From positions 930,001-994,000 of the forward strand of contig SMMW01000522.1 of assembly GCA_004794655.1 (NCBI GenBank): DNA of 64,000 bases. Direction: 5' to 3'. The translations under genes and the position numbers were made by a program. The notes under the pieces are model-generated. The model ran no database searches, was not told where the DNA came from, and saw only the letters and a list, made by a program, of their open reading frames with translations. Source of the stretch: Marisa cornuarietis. Its lineage: Eukaryota; Mollusca; Gastropoda; Architaenioglossa; Ampullariidae. Shown one piece after another: positions 49,789-61,212 of the stretch; position 1 is the first letter of the stretch, and each line of letters starts with the position of its first letter.

Positions 49789-50256
49789 TGTGTATTGAAG
49801 AGAGAGAGTGAATCAATAATAGCAGAGCTCAATCGAAATCCATTTCAATTTTTTTTAACTTGATCATATCTGGAGATCTACTAAATTAGGTTCGTGACAG
49901 AAAGGCATAAAAGTAAATGACTCGGCAATAATTTAGAAGTGCGTGGGCAAACATGAGGCGAGAAGGATAGTGGCTATAACACCCAAAAGGTGAGCAGCGT
50001 TCAATTATTCAACTTTTTGAGGGCAGGGGGCGGCTGGAGAAAGGGATGGACTTCTTTTTCTTGCCGACTTGGACGAACAATCATAATGCTTCAAGCATAA
50101 TTGTTCTTTTCTTGTGAAACCTCTGGGGCAATAACTTTTGTTCTAAAGTATTTCCTTCAACTCTTCTCATAGTTCTTTTTAGGTCTTTTTTTATAGTTTT
50201 TTCTGGGTGTCGTGTGGGTAGGTGGGTGCGTGGGTGCGTGCGTGCGTTTATGCGTG
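49789..50256. other. No gene seen
   Basis: Unique sequence ending in a GTGGGTGCGTGGGTGCGTGC segment (50218-50248), a decayed 8-bp-type repeat. Confidence 0.5.
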
Positions 50257-50539
50257 TTAACTCATTAAATCAAAAAGTGTACATTTAGGGCTATTGCATA
50301 AATTTGTGTTGGGGGTTTGGGTTAGAACGTGTGTTAATGTTACTTAGGTTTTGGACTGGGGTTGGAGTTTAAGTTAGGTTTTATGCTGATGACGTGTTAA
50401 GACGAAACAAACGACGGTGTGCCAAAGTCAGTGGACAAGTCACCAATGACTCGTTGGACGAGAGGTCGATTGTCGACGCGAAAAAAAGACGGAGCAGGAC
50501 ACGTTAGCTGGTCAAAACTCTTAGCACACAATGAGTTAA
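50257..50539. mobile_element. TTAA-flanked MITE candidate, piggyBac-like
   Basis: TTAA lies at 50257-50260 and again at 50536-50539. The 275 bp between starts CTCATT and ends AATGAG, so with the flanks GTTAACTCATT and AATGAGTTAAC form an 11-bp inverted pair. TTAA duplication is the hallmark of piggyBac-type transposons. The inverted repeat proper is only 6 bp, so this is a candidate. Confidence 0.4.
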
Positions 50540-51351
50540 CGAAATTAGTTCCTAGGAGATTCGGCGAGCTGATCAAAAATTAAATGACGTAGGTAAAGGT
50601 GTTGAGATAGGTATTGAACGAACAGTCCCTGGCAAAGGTAGCAACTAATCGATGAACCATGAAGTGCGAGTGACAGCGGAAGGCCGAGAACCAAAGAATG
50701 AAATTCTTTAACCTGCTTTAGGTTATGCATCAACTACAATCACAAACGGCTGGTACTTCAGTAATGGGATTACAAAGGTGTAAATTTCAAATACCTGCTC
50801 TTCCTCACCTGCCAGATTATCTTCATTCACATGATACCCTCACGAGCTTTAAAGTAGATATAGTCCCATGTCTTCACCAGTGACTGTAGACGTAAGCAGT
50901 CAATATTGGTTATACTGTTATACAGCTGAGAACTCTCACTGCTAGCAAAAGTGATCCGACACCTTGAACTTTTCTACTCTCCATACCTGTGCAGATCTTC
51001 TCACCGTTACGACGATCTCTTGGCATTGAAGACCACCAGGAGCATAGCGCGGGAGTGTATAAGACTGTTTTCATTTTGAAAAGTCAATTTCGCAAAATGA
51101 AAATATATAGATGTTTGAAAAATTGGGCACTAAGCAAAATTAGCTTTTGAAGTAGTGGCGGCATACATTAAATAACATATGTTGTCATTGAGATCAGCAA
51201 CCGTGGTTGACAGAAGTGGGTGAAGCTTTTTCTGCCGAAATAAAAAAGCGAGGTTCTTTTTGAACATGTGCTAAAATGCTGAGCTGTATAGTAAACATGG
51301 TGAGTGCTTGTATGTTGGAGACTCTTTAGAGCCAAGACGTCACCTTTTCGT
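50540..51351. other. No gene seen
   Basis: Unique AT-rich sequence. Confidence 0.5.
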
Positions 51352-51472
51352 CCTACCTGTAATAAGACTCGTCTTTTAATCCTACCCTGTAATATTCCTA
51401 CCTGTAGTAAGACTCATCTTTTAATCTTACCTGTAATAAGACTCGTCATTTAGTCCTACCTGGAATAAGATT
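51352..51472. repeat. 29-bp minisatellite, four to five units
   Basis: CCTACCTGTAATAAGACTCG and TCTTTTAAT repeat at 51352, 51397 and 51426, with a 16-bp partial unit at 51381-51396 and a final partial unit from 51455. Confidence 0.93.
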
Positions 51473-52159
51473 GTTTGTGTAATGTCATAAACGTCGCTGT
51501 CAGTACAAACTGCCTCTGTCATCCCCTCAATATTGCAGCCTCAGTCTTCCTACCTCGACTGCAATCTACTTCAAGAGATGGTGGAAATATAGCATCCACA
51601 CTTTTCAGCATTTATGGCTTTTTTGGATGCATGTCTATAGCAGCAATGAATTATTCACCTGGTAGATAATGGAGACAGGTTTGCTTTTGGGTGCACAATA
51701 TCCTTTTGTAAAAAAATGGAGTGAAACTAGCCCCAGTATATAGAAAGTACAACGCGTGTTTTCTGGGCCAAGCGATGCGTGCTGTTTGAGACATGTAATG
51801 CATTCTGTTAGAACTATGTAATATTGAAGTCTGTTTGTTCATGTTCTTTCAGCCCCTTTACAGTGCTGCTAATCTACTTACATGTCCAAAATACTCCTCT
51901 TCGCCCTCCACAAGTCGTTCTTGACATCTGGTCCTTACTAAGATGTACTTGACATTTTCCATGAAGGCATCGTCCATATCGTTCACCGAACAGTTTGTAT
52001 TCCTTGACACCTGCAAATTGTGCCCCTTGCGACATGAATTATAGCCCCTTGAGAAGCTGTTTTGTCGGGTAGAGTGCGTCACCTTGGACTGGTTGTCCGA
52101 CCCCCGTTTGTCCCTCATCAAGCGGTGAATACGACAACCAAATGAGCGCTGTTGACTCA
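51473..52159. other. No confident gene; unassigned reverse frame
   Basis: The minus frame 51858-52166 (102 codons) has non-repetitive, charged composition (ENVKYILVRTRCQERLVEG near residues 70-88). I recognise no family and see no splice or start context strong enough to call it. Confidence 0.35.
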
Positions 52160-52560
52160 TTACCATTGAGTCAAATAGAACAGGGGCATTGAAGGCGCTA
52201 CATTAATATTGAGTCAAATAGAACAGAGAAACGAAAGATTATAGTTCGGTCTAAAACAAGAGGAAACTATGAAGACAAAGTATAATTTACTCAAATAGAA
52301 TTAAAAAGCTAAACAAAATCTCACATTTTAATTCAGTCAAACAAGAAGCAGAATTTCTTTGCCAAGTGACATTGCACTAGGAATTTGTCTTGATGATGGC
52401 CGCCACTTACCCACACTCGCAGACGCCGCTGCTCGCACTACTATTTATAAACATGAAAGAAACCTAAAGACGCCAGATTATCATTTATTTAAATAGAACA
52501 GAAAAAATAGAAAACTACTGAGACAGACTCAGGTTTACTCAAACTATAGAAACTGCTAAC
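52160..52560. repeat. Decayed ~43-47-bp tandem repeat
   Basis: TTGAGTCAAATAGAACAG occurs near 52166 and 52209. Relatives (GGTCTAAAACAAGAGG, TTTACTCAAATAGAATT, TTCAGTCAAACAAGAAGC) follow at roughly 45-bp steps, and TTTAAATAGAACAG reappears near 52488. Confidence 0.55.
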
Positions 52561-53587
52561 TCATCTTGGGCAGAGGAAGGGATAAAGATGTCAATCGAAC
52601 CGACTAGAGAAACTAAGTCAAGAGATCGTTTTCTGAAGAGCTGTATGAGCGTTACGTCCATGTGACCTCTGAACTATGAAACGAACGTTTTCCACGGGTG
52701 GCCATGGGCTAAGATTTCAGTCAAATACTTAGTCGATCAGCGTCCTTAAAACGTGGAGATTGTGTGGGCAATACATCTTCAGATACAACTGCATTTTTAG
52801 AACGTCGCAGTAAAGCTGGAATAAACTAACCTGGAAACCCCAGGGTAAACCCCAATGCCAGTGGGTTAGCTCATGCCTGGCTGCTGCTATGGCAACGTGA
52901 CGCCAGAACATCCGTCAGCCACCACAGGGGGTAAATAGTCCATTGACTCTATCGCCTTGCCCAACCGGAAGTGATTGGCCTTTCCAGTGAACTTTACTTC
53001 TGGATAAAATGGAAACCCTACCATCCGGGCCTGAAAAGGGTAATTCAAACGGAAAGGGACTTTTTACGGTTTGGTAACAGGAAATGAACGCAGAATTAAA
53101 GCGTGCCGCATCGGATTCCAAGCATGCGACGACAACAGATGATGAAGCGTCGTCAGCAGCTGCAGTTGCTCAACACGAATCATGTTACGCGCATGTGTGA
53201 AACATTTGCGCGAGGATCTGTTTCGATGAAACATTTTGTATGTTTCTTTTTATTCTTCCTTGTTATCACCTACTTCCAAACCTGCCTTGGGCTCTCAAGA
53301 AGGGTTTTTTTACTTAGCGCATGGTGTGACGATGAGAATTCGGCGTCAGCCTGCACTCTCACACGCAGAAGATGCACGAAAAAAATAGGCAGGGCATACG
53401 AGACAAAAGGCCGTTGGATTAGTGCAGCCTTCTGCCTGTCACTCCATCTGTGGAGAGGGGTTATCAGTGAAACGGGAAAAGATTAGATCAGAGAGGGAGA
53501 GATAGAGAGTGAGAGAGAGAGTGAAGTGCGAGGTCTTGAGCAATTCTAAACAGAGGAGAGATTCTTAACGCATTGAAATGCGAGCAC

Positions 53588-53590
<3 letters not shown>
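52561..53590. other. No gene seen
   Basis: Unique sequence. The plus frame 53103-53486 (127 codons) and reverse frame 52915-53121 (68 codons) are unrecognised. A GAGA run lies at 53489-53520. Confidence 0.45.

Positions 53591-53680
<90 letters not shown>
53591..53680. repeat. (GAT)30 microsatellite
   Basis: Exactly 90 bp of uninterrupted GAT. Yields poly-Ser, poly-Ile and poly-His frames on the minus strand. Confidence 0.98.
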
Positions 53681-53682
<2 letters not shown>

Positions 53683-54389
53683 GAAAGACAAGTACACTGG
53701 TGAAAACAACAACAAAAATAAATGTAATAAGAAAGGGACAGGTGAATAAAAAAAGGAAAAGAAGAAAAAAGTAAGGAAGACAAAACAAGCAGGGCCCGGA
53801 TATAAGAGAGTAAATGCGACTAGCTTCTCTCTCAGGGGCTGGAAGACAAACGGGTTAGAAATGTATTGTTAAATCCGACTCAAACCCTGGAAATGAAGAC
53901 AGTCCAAAGGGAAGGGAATTACAAAAAAATAGACACCTAAACATTGTTGTTAGTTTTTCTAAGTGGAATAAAAGGTAGATCAACATGTGATGAGCGAAAA
54001 TACCATCGTGGTTGGCATAGTTTCAATAGTTTGGAAAGATCGGCCTGACCGTAGAAACAGCGGTAGCTCAACACAACTAGTTTCTAGCTATGCGCCCCCT
54101 TTTTGGTGTTGTCCCGTTCGTTAATGCTGGCATAGATATCTGTGTAATTACTTTTTTGTAATTACAGTTTATCCGCTTTTGTAAGGTCTTCACGTTGCTT
54201 GCATAGTTGTAATTGCTTGCTTTAAAATAAGGATCAAATAGACTGTCTCTTAATGCTTAAACTTTTCAGCAGCTAACTCCTCGCTTGAGCAAAGCCATTG
54301 TCCGTCCAAAACACATCAACGATCTTCAAACATAGCCTCAGTTCATGAATCTATGAAGCAGTGTGAAGTAAATGATGTTCAGATGTAAT
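53681..54389. other. No gene seen
   Basis: AT-rich unique sequence. Confidence 0.5.
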
Positions 54390-55160
54390 GTCGTGTGACA
54401 AATATACAAGACAAAATTGAGATCTGCTTGCGCAGCATCGTCAGCGGTCAGGAAAAGACGATGGTCATCAAATATAACATCAATTCATGGATCACCATAC
54501 TGAGTACAGCTCGAGGAAGCACACAGCTTCACGGACTTAGGCTCCACGGCATTGGCATCAAGATCGAACCAGTGTCAGCAGCAGCAGCCAGGCTAAACAG
54601 GATCTGGCGCAGCAAGGGCATAAGATCTGCCACTAGGTACAGGATGTGCAAGACCTTCGTAGTCCTCCTCCTGCGATACGTGAGCTCTGCTTGTTGATAC
54701 TGATTGACGAATACCAGCCTTCGAAATCATAACTACTCTGAATCTCCTACACGTAACACAAAAACAATGATTTTTTTGTACGAACAGTGTTCGCTGCCCT
54801 CGTTGGACACCAGGAAACCCCTCTGACAACAATGAAGCTGCACAAGCTGGTCTGGTTTGGCCACGTGGCCTCGCACGTCACTTTGTCTAAAATCGTTCTT
54901 CAGGGCACCGTGGAAGAAAAAGGTCAACCTAGAGAAAGAACTGGATGTTAATTAAACGTGAAAGAGTAGTCTGGTTGTCCTATGAGGAACTTGCCCAACG
55001 CCGGTCAAGACTGTTCCAAGTGACGAGGCTGTCAGCTTTTTTTTTTAGCCAGGTTTCTCTCGATGACCGATCTGTCGATCGGGGGGGAAGGGTACCGACG
55101 GGGTCAGCTCAGCTAGTGACCAGTCAAGAAATGGATGATGATTAGACTGATGACTGTCAC
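54390..55160 (+). mobile_element. RTE-clade LINE 3' fragment, more diverged subfamily
   Basis: Plus-frame text gives EKTMVIKYNIN near 54450, LRLHGIGIKIEPVSAAAA near 54540, then ARLNRIWRSKGIRSATRYR near 54587-54645, the segment after the RT domain in BovB-like elements. After a frameshift come KLHKLVWFGHVASHVTLSK near 54836 and IVLQGTV. The LVGHQE-like and LVWFGHV blocks are in the same order as in the other fragments. Its end, GGATGATGATTA at 55132-55143, is a short trinucleotide tail of the type RTE elements carry. Inactive. Confidence 0.82.
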
Positions 55161-56326
55161 AAAGAAACAACATTAAGTAAAGTCTCCCCTAAGAAATATT
55201 AATTCGGTAACAAAACAACACAACCCAATGATATACAGACTATTTTTGGTAAATGGTCTGCGAAAATACGATGTTGACGATCTACAAAAGTAACATCAAA
55301 TCATCTTCGATCGGTAAACACTCTTCCCGTGACTTAACACCCGGGAACCTAACATCATTTGTGGTTTGACTGACGTTTCACTGAGGATTCATAACACTAA
55401 CTCGCCAGACTCAGAAAGCAGCAGACGAATCTGGGACTGGAAGCCCCCCCGCCCCAAATCCATTAGCGTCAGAGAAAATGTTCCCGACAGCCGCAGCAGC
55501 AACAGCCGCTACATCCCTCCAGCACAAGTCGTACTAGGAAGTAGCGAAGCCCAGGGTCAAGGACAGACGTTGATGACTGACCACCAGATGCAGGGCCTTG
55601 ACCTCAGATGGAGGGCGAAGTTTAGGCCGAAATGAGACTAACAGGTCCTGCACCCTTCACTCCAAACATCACACACTTCAGCAACTTATTTGTATGTTAC
55701 TGACATCCAGTTGAGGCTTAAAACCTCACTTTCCTTGATTTTGCTGTGTAAAGAGATTTATTCTTTCCATAGTGAAGCAGCAAAGTCGTGCTCAATGGAT
55801 ATTCTGGCCAGAAAGCCAATCTTTCTTGCAGCATTCTTGACCTCAGATAATTTTTATTTAATTTCAATTTATGGAAATTTCTTTCTCCCCTGGCTACAGA
55901 AGCCAGCATAGCCCTTAAAATTTTGAGTGGCGCTGTAAAATTATGGTACAATATCTAATAATTTAAAATGGAAATTTTATTTTAGGTTTCATAACCCTTT
56001 CACAGCTGCGCGTGTGCTCCCAAATCGAACCGTGACAATCGTCAGTTGTGCGAATCTAGATACATTACTTAAATTCTAAGTTAAGAGAAGATAGCTAAAA
56101 CTAAACAAAGCATTAGTCAATGTTTGTCAATAATAAAAAGCAGCAGATATATATGGACAGATGAGTGACAAACATCTGAAGATCAGTAGACGTTTTATCT
56201 TTTAACGAACTGTACAGCAAATGAATTATTCCTTTTATCAAATAAATTAACAAACGATCCAAACGCGCAACAGAAATCGGAAGGGTCCTCCTTTAATAAA
56301 AATCAGCAAAACCCTCGAGCACACTC

Positions 56327-56329
<3 letters not shown>
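55161..56329. other. No gene seen
   Basis: Unique sequence with a C8 run near 55446. The word ATAACCCTTTCACAGCTG near 55990 resembles piggyBac-type ends but has no partner. Confidence 0.5.

Positions 56330-56377
<48 letters not shown>
56330..56377. repeat. (CA)24 microsatellite
   Basis: Uninterrupted; the second of two long tracts with CA on the plus strand. Confidence 0.97.
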
Positions 56378-56379
<2 letters not shown>

Positions 56380-57746
56380 CCAGATCTGATCTAGACTTGT
56401 GAAGAAGGGAATCCCAGACACTCGACTAAATGGTTTTACCGAGTGGTCAGACGTCGATCAGACATTGATGTGGACTAAAGACCAACAGAACGTTCGTCTA
56501 AACTGTGTTTTCCCCGTCTGTCTTAAAAGTCTATCTATGCCGAGTTCTCGCACCTAGGCCACCCTAGTCTCAAATTGCTGAGCTATTACCATTCTGCAGA
56601 TAGTTCGCTGTACCCGTCATTCTTCAAAGCGCTAATATCGGCAGAGTAATAAATCGTCGGTGTCCACGCTCTGCTCTAAAGCATCCCGACACAAAGGCCT
56701 CCACACGACGTTGACCACCCTGATAACGTTATCAACCACCTCCTGTACCCCGTTCAGGCTTCCACCTGCACCTACACCACCCCCACAAATCGTGACTTGC
56801 AACATCCAGATAAGGCAACGACGTGATAGTGAATGATGCGTGAATCTAAACAAAGCCCATCTTTGTGCAGGTACTATGTTGTCTTCTAGAAAGGTTTGCA
56901 ACTAGAGAAGAATATTATTCGTAATACGCGTAAGTCCTTAACTAAACCAATTTCAAATATTTTTGTCAACATAACATGATAATAGGTAAAACATCCGTTC
57001 AAGAAGGTTACTGAGTGTTTCGATTCCATAGATAGGGGAGGAGGGTAAGGCCCCCAGAAAGAGAGGAGATGGACGCCGCTCTCACAAAAAAGCTGGCCCC
57101 GAGGTCTCTACCACCTCAACATCCCTACACCTTACGACCAAAAAACGGTTAGGCGATGACCCCTAACTCTTTTATCCCTTCAAACTATATATATATATTT
57201 GTACTTTTAGATAATAAAAAATCATGATTTGACAATTACGCTAGGCATAGGACACCCATTAAACCAAGAATGTTAATAATTAAATAAGAAGGAGAAATTT
57301 TACATGATCATGGCGCAGAACGTCTTCCAACCAGGAAAGAGGTGCAGGCGAGGTAAACATGCAGCCCCGTCTACTCTGGGGATAAGGCTCCCTCCCAACC
57401 CGCAGTCTCTACCACATGTCCCATCCTTCCCCCGCTGTGGAAACGCTTTCATGCAAGAGAAATACTATGAGAATGATATGTGTACCCTAGAAACATTCAT
57501 CGATTAAAAACCAACAACAACAACAACAAAGCAGACCTTCTTTGTGACCCCTAAGTGCATGCGCCCTGGGCGATTGTCTACTTCGTCTAATGGGAGAACC
57601 GGGGCTGAGTGGGACTACAATGAACGCTTCTACAGTATTGCGGGCAGCTCTCTGCTTAAGCGATTAAAGGTGACAGCTTTATGATGAGCTTTGACTTTCT
57701 TCAGTTCTATATCGATCATTCTTTTTGTTTTCATCTTTCACTCAAT
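56378..57746. other. No confident gene
   Basis: The reverse frame 56632-56901 (89 codons, with NGVQEVVDNVIRVVNVVWR near residues 54-72) has ordinary composition but no recognised family. A (TA)n run lies at 57187-57199 and (CAA)n near 57510-57528. Confidence 0.4.
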
Positions 57747-58045
57747 AACAGCAACAATAATAATAATGAGTTTGTAAAGCGTATTTTCACGTGTGGATAC
57801 AAGTTCGAATGAGCTGCACACGAAAGACTAAAAACGAACCAACATACGTACAAGAAACATAAGAGGGAGCAAACAGATGACACAATAAGCCCCAAAAAAA
57901 GGAACTCAGTGCATGGATGAAGAAGTGAGGAGTGGAACAGCACATGATTATGTAAGATATTTCTTAAAGAAATGGGTTTTGAGGCCGGTTGTGAAATTAG
58001 AGGTGAAGGTATTGGTATATCACTCCGACCCAGGTAATATTGTTG
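57747..58045 (+). mobile_element. AAT-headed SINE/MITE-like repeat, second copy of the layout
   Basis: AATAATAATAATGAGTTTGT then AAAGCGTATTTTCACGTG and a TCGAATGAGCTGCACACG block, parallel to the copy at 8919. The later text AAATGGGTTTTGAGGCCGG (near 57971) is of a kind seen in abundant invertebrate repeats. Ends are estimated. Confidence 0.45.
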
Positions 58046-58309
58046 CAAAACAGCCCATAACGCAGCCTGGAGGCTCAAACACAAATAAGTGTAGCAGTAG
58101 ACACCCGTCCTCTCGGTAGAAAACAAGGGGTCGTAGTTATGTTTCATTACCTTCGCCATCTGTAACGAGTGCTCTAGTGTTGGTTTCTGTAACGTGATTT
58201 TTTATATGGTGGGGTTGTTAGCCCCACCACAACCTAATTTACCTCTGGCTGGACAGCAGGTACCCTATTCTTACAATGCTCGCTAGGCAAGCACACCCCG
58301 AGGTCCCAC
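58046..58309. other. No gene seen
   Basis: Unique spacer. Confidence 0.5.
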
Positions 58310-58619
58310 GGGGGTGGGGGGTGGTCGTAGGTACGAAGCGAGTGCAAATCGTTGTCCTGGGGCAACGAGGAGGAACTAGAGGAAAAGCGGCTTGTTTCTG
58401 AAGTTAGACAGCGGTGTCTAGACTCCGGGGCAGATGATGTTTTACCCCTGGAGCTGTTTTTATAACCCGGTGTTAAAGATGATTTTGGATGAAGAAACAT
58501 GAAGTAGTACGTGGAGATTCTACGTGGCACATTGTACCTACAAAAACAAGACTCTTTTCCTCGAGTTCTCGACTGTACCCGGGGAAAACGACTTGCTCTT
58601 GCTTCATAACTACGGCCCC
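58310..58619 (+). mobile_element. Interspersed repeat family 1, copy B
   Basis: Starts in GGTGGTCGTAGGTACGAAGC, then CTTGTTTCTGAAGTTAGAC (58390-58408), GGTGTCTAGACTCC, CCCCTGGAGCTG and ends GGGGAAAACGACTTGCTCTT then CTACGGCCCC. It shares these blocks with the copies at 41390 and 59572. Confidence 0.7.
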
Positions 58620-59571
58620 AGGTATTTACTATTACCAAAACCATGTGTAGCTTTAAGATATAATAAATACAGGCTATACAATGTCAAAAGGTCTTCATTT
58701 GTCTTGAATAATGGCTTTTCAAGCATGTTTGTCTTTAAGTAAGGTAGGTATATCTTGTAGATGAATCTTGTGCAATGTGGACTACACTTTCCCCCTTCCA
58801 CGCTTTACACCCCTTTTTTATCTTTTCGACATGGCTGGCGTCTCCAATTTCTCCATATTATTAGTAGTAGTAGTAAACTGGCATGAGCTTCTTCATAAGG
58901 CTGCTATATGGCACTACATACATGAACTGTGTTATTATTATTTTATTATTTATAATGTAGATAACTAAGAAATTGACAACTTAACTGCAGCGGCTGACAC
59001 ATACCTCTCTCCTTCAAAGTTTAGGTCTCTAATATACTCCATCATCCCGAAAACTTTCTGCTTTTAAAATTATTCTTAGATTCGTTTCGCGTATGCACGA
59101 CTGTTTTCTTAAGGGTTGATAGCACCGTGAAGTGTTTAATATATAGAAACAGAAGCGAGCGCGTCGAGTAGAGCAAGAGACCAGTCAACAAGTTCGAGAC
59201 TGCCATCTTTCCCAGGGGCGCGGAGTCATTCACTTCATAAAATCTATGAACCAAATGTTTACTTTTGGGACCACGGCGAAGAATAAAGGAAGAGCTCAGG
59301 ATAGAAGCTGGGTTGGGGCTAGGCGAAGAATTTGTTGTAATAACACAGATTATAGAGCAACGGTTGCTAGAAAACCATATGCGCGTGTATGGCGCTGATA
59401 GCCCGGTCAACAAACAAGGAAAAACAAACAACATTTATCCTGGAAACACAACGGACGCGGTTCTAGCCCGTCCAGTGTTTGTTCTCGCCAATATGGCCGC
59501 AGGCAACGTCCCGGAAGGTCCCTCAGTCCTGAACAGCCAATCGCCGCGCAAAATGTTTCGACCATACTGTC
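58620..59571. other. No confident gene; opposing open frames
   Basis: A reverse frame (59042-59434, 130 codons) overlaps a plus frame (59265-59585, 106 codons). Composition is not repetitive and neither is recognised. CCAAT words occur at about 59490 and 59535 and a CAATATGGCCGC word between, which are promoter-type words but are not sufficient for a promoter call. Confidence 0.35.
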
Positions 59572-59868
59572 ACCTGGGATCATGATTATGAAGCAAGGGT
59601 AAGCTGCTGCCGTGGGGGGAACATGGGGAACTCAAGAACACACGTCCTGTTTCCGAAGTTAGAAAGCTGTGTCCAGACTACACAAATGGTGGTTAACTCC
59701 TGTAGCAGTAGTTATAAAGCAGTGGCAAATTGCCCTGCAATAACGAAACATAAAATAATATACCGGAATTTGTGCATTGCGATGTACGAAAATAAAACTT
59801 TTATCCATGTGCTCACGGTTTTTGCCCTTGGGAAACGACTTACTTTAGCTTACGATACATCCCCAGTA
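59572..59868 (+). mobile_element. Interspersed repeat family 1, copy C
   Basis: Contains ATGATTATGAAGCAAGGGTA, GTTTCCGAAGTTAGAAAGC (59650-59668), GTGTCCAGACTACAC, AACTCCTGTAGCAGTAGTTA, TAAAGCAGTGGC and ends GGGAAACGACTTACTTTAGC followed by ATACATCCCC. It lies about 1.0 kb downstream of copy B in the same orientation. Confidence 0.75.
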
Positions 59869-60199
59869 GGAGTCGGTAGTAATCTAGAAAAATAAGACAG
59901 ATGAACTCAAAGCTCCTGTCTGATCGTTCACTAAGCTACATGTGGGATCTAGTGCCTCCCACCTCCAAGAAGTTTTATGATGGTTGTTTTCACTTAATCT
60001 ACAACGATGAACAGCTAGTCTATGTCGTGCTGACATCTTTCCGATTACTGACAAGACTTTTATATCTTCTATCATTAGGATTCATTGTTTTTCGTTCGGC
60101 AAAAACAGCTGCTTATTCTACTTCTAAAGAATACAAACTACTTTATTAGGAAAGGTAAAGAATATAATACACTATCAGCTTCAGTGGTTTACTATGTCT
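59869..60199. other. No gene seen
   Basis: Unique sequence; frames of 60-80 codons on both strands without motifs. Confidence 0.5.
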
Positions 60200-60385
60200 A
60201 GAACATGGCAAGTGGAAAGCAGAGCCCTGCCCGCTCCTTCTGCCTCCGTTACCTCCCCTCACGAACCCATTTCTGGTAGAAAGCTGCGGGGTGAGCAGGG
60301 AGCGGGGAGAGTTTTCCGTCCACAGCCCCAAGCAGTCCTCGAACCGCTGACCCTCTGCTAGCGGTCTAGGCTACGGAGCCTCAAC
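60200..60385 (-). mobile_element. tRNA-derived SINE, family 2, copy 2
   Basis: On the minus strand it starts GGCTCCGTAGCCTAGACCGC, carries GCGGTTCGAGGAC (a near-perfect box B) about 30 nt after the box A-like TAGCCTAGACC, then GGGGCTGTGGACGG, GGGGAGGTAACGGAGG and AGAAGGAGCGGGCAGGGCTC. It aligns with the copy at 19274 in the same order. Confidence 0.75.
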
Positions 60386-61019
60386 CTAATTTATTACTCA
60401 CTCCGTATAAAGTCGAACTGCCTTTCTTTGCCAGCCTCCAGATGAATGGCTTGTTAACTCTCGCAGGGAATATTGTTGAAATCTGGGAAATGACTATGTC
60501 CACCTCATCGGAAATGGAAGTCCCAGTCATATCAAGGAGTGCCAGAAAAGCGAAATCATATTTAACCGTGTGATAAAGTCGACTGCACGTGCATTGCCGC
60601 ACAAACAGCTCGAATCCTTACCCATGAGAGGTACATGTTGAGGACTTTCAATACCCAGCTGCTTGAAGATCAATGCTGCATTGCGCAGTCCCTTTGCCCT
60701 TCCTTAAGGATGGCGGCACTCTGGGACCACGAGTCCTGACTGAGGACTTTCTCCGAAACTAAATTAGCGAGATGTAGGGGTGGGGGTGGGTATGGTTGTC
60801 CCGCTTCGTTACTTGCTTGAGGCAGTGTCAGATCACAAACACTCGCACTTACGATAATTGCATTGTTTGGACAACAGAAATGTGTCAAAGATGTTCCCCA
60901 ACTACGTTATACCAAAACAATACTGGATTGAGAATATAATATAGAATAGCTTAGAATGTTCTGTCGTGACCAAGACAGCAAATATGCTCTGTGTTTGCAA
61001 TAATCCTCGCTACAATTAC
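60386..61019. other. No gene seen
   Basis: Unique sequence; reverse frames of 72-73 codons unrecognised. Confidence 0.5.
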
Positions 61020-61212
61020 CTCAGCAACCACGTTTCGAAAAAGACTGAAGACCCATCTGTTTAATTAAGACGGACTTAAACAACCAAGCAACACTTCTCT
61101 CTTTATTTTTTACTTTCCTGTTGTTTTATTTATTTATTTATTTTTATATTTTATCTGTTTTTGCTGCGCAATGAGCATTCTTCTGAATGGATACCTGGGC
61201 ATTACAAATGGA

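Noticed and set aside
50300..50370. Telomere-like GGGTTTGGGTTAG words
   Set aside because: Only a few irregular words in a G/T-rich patch, with no tandem TTAGGG array.
53488..53788. Poly-Ser, poly-Ile and poly-His reverse frames
   Set aside because: These are the three readings of (GAT)30 on the minus strand.
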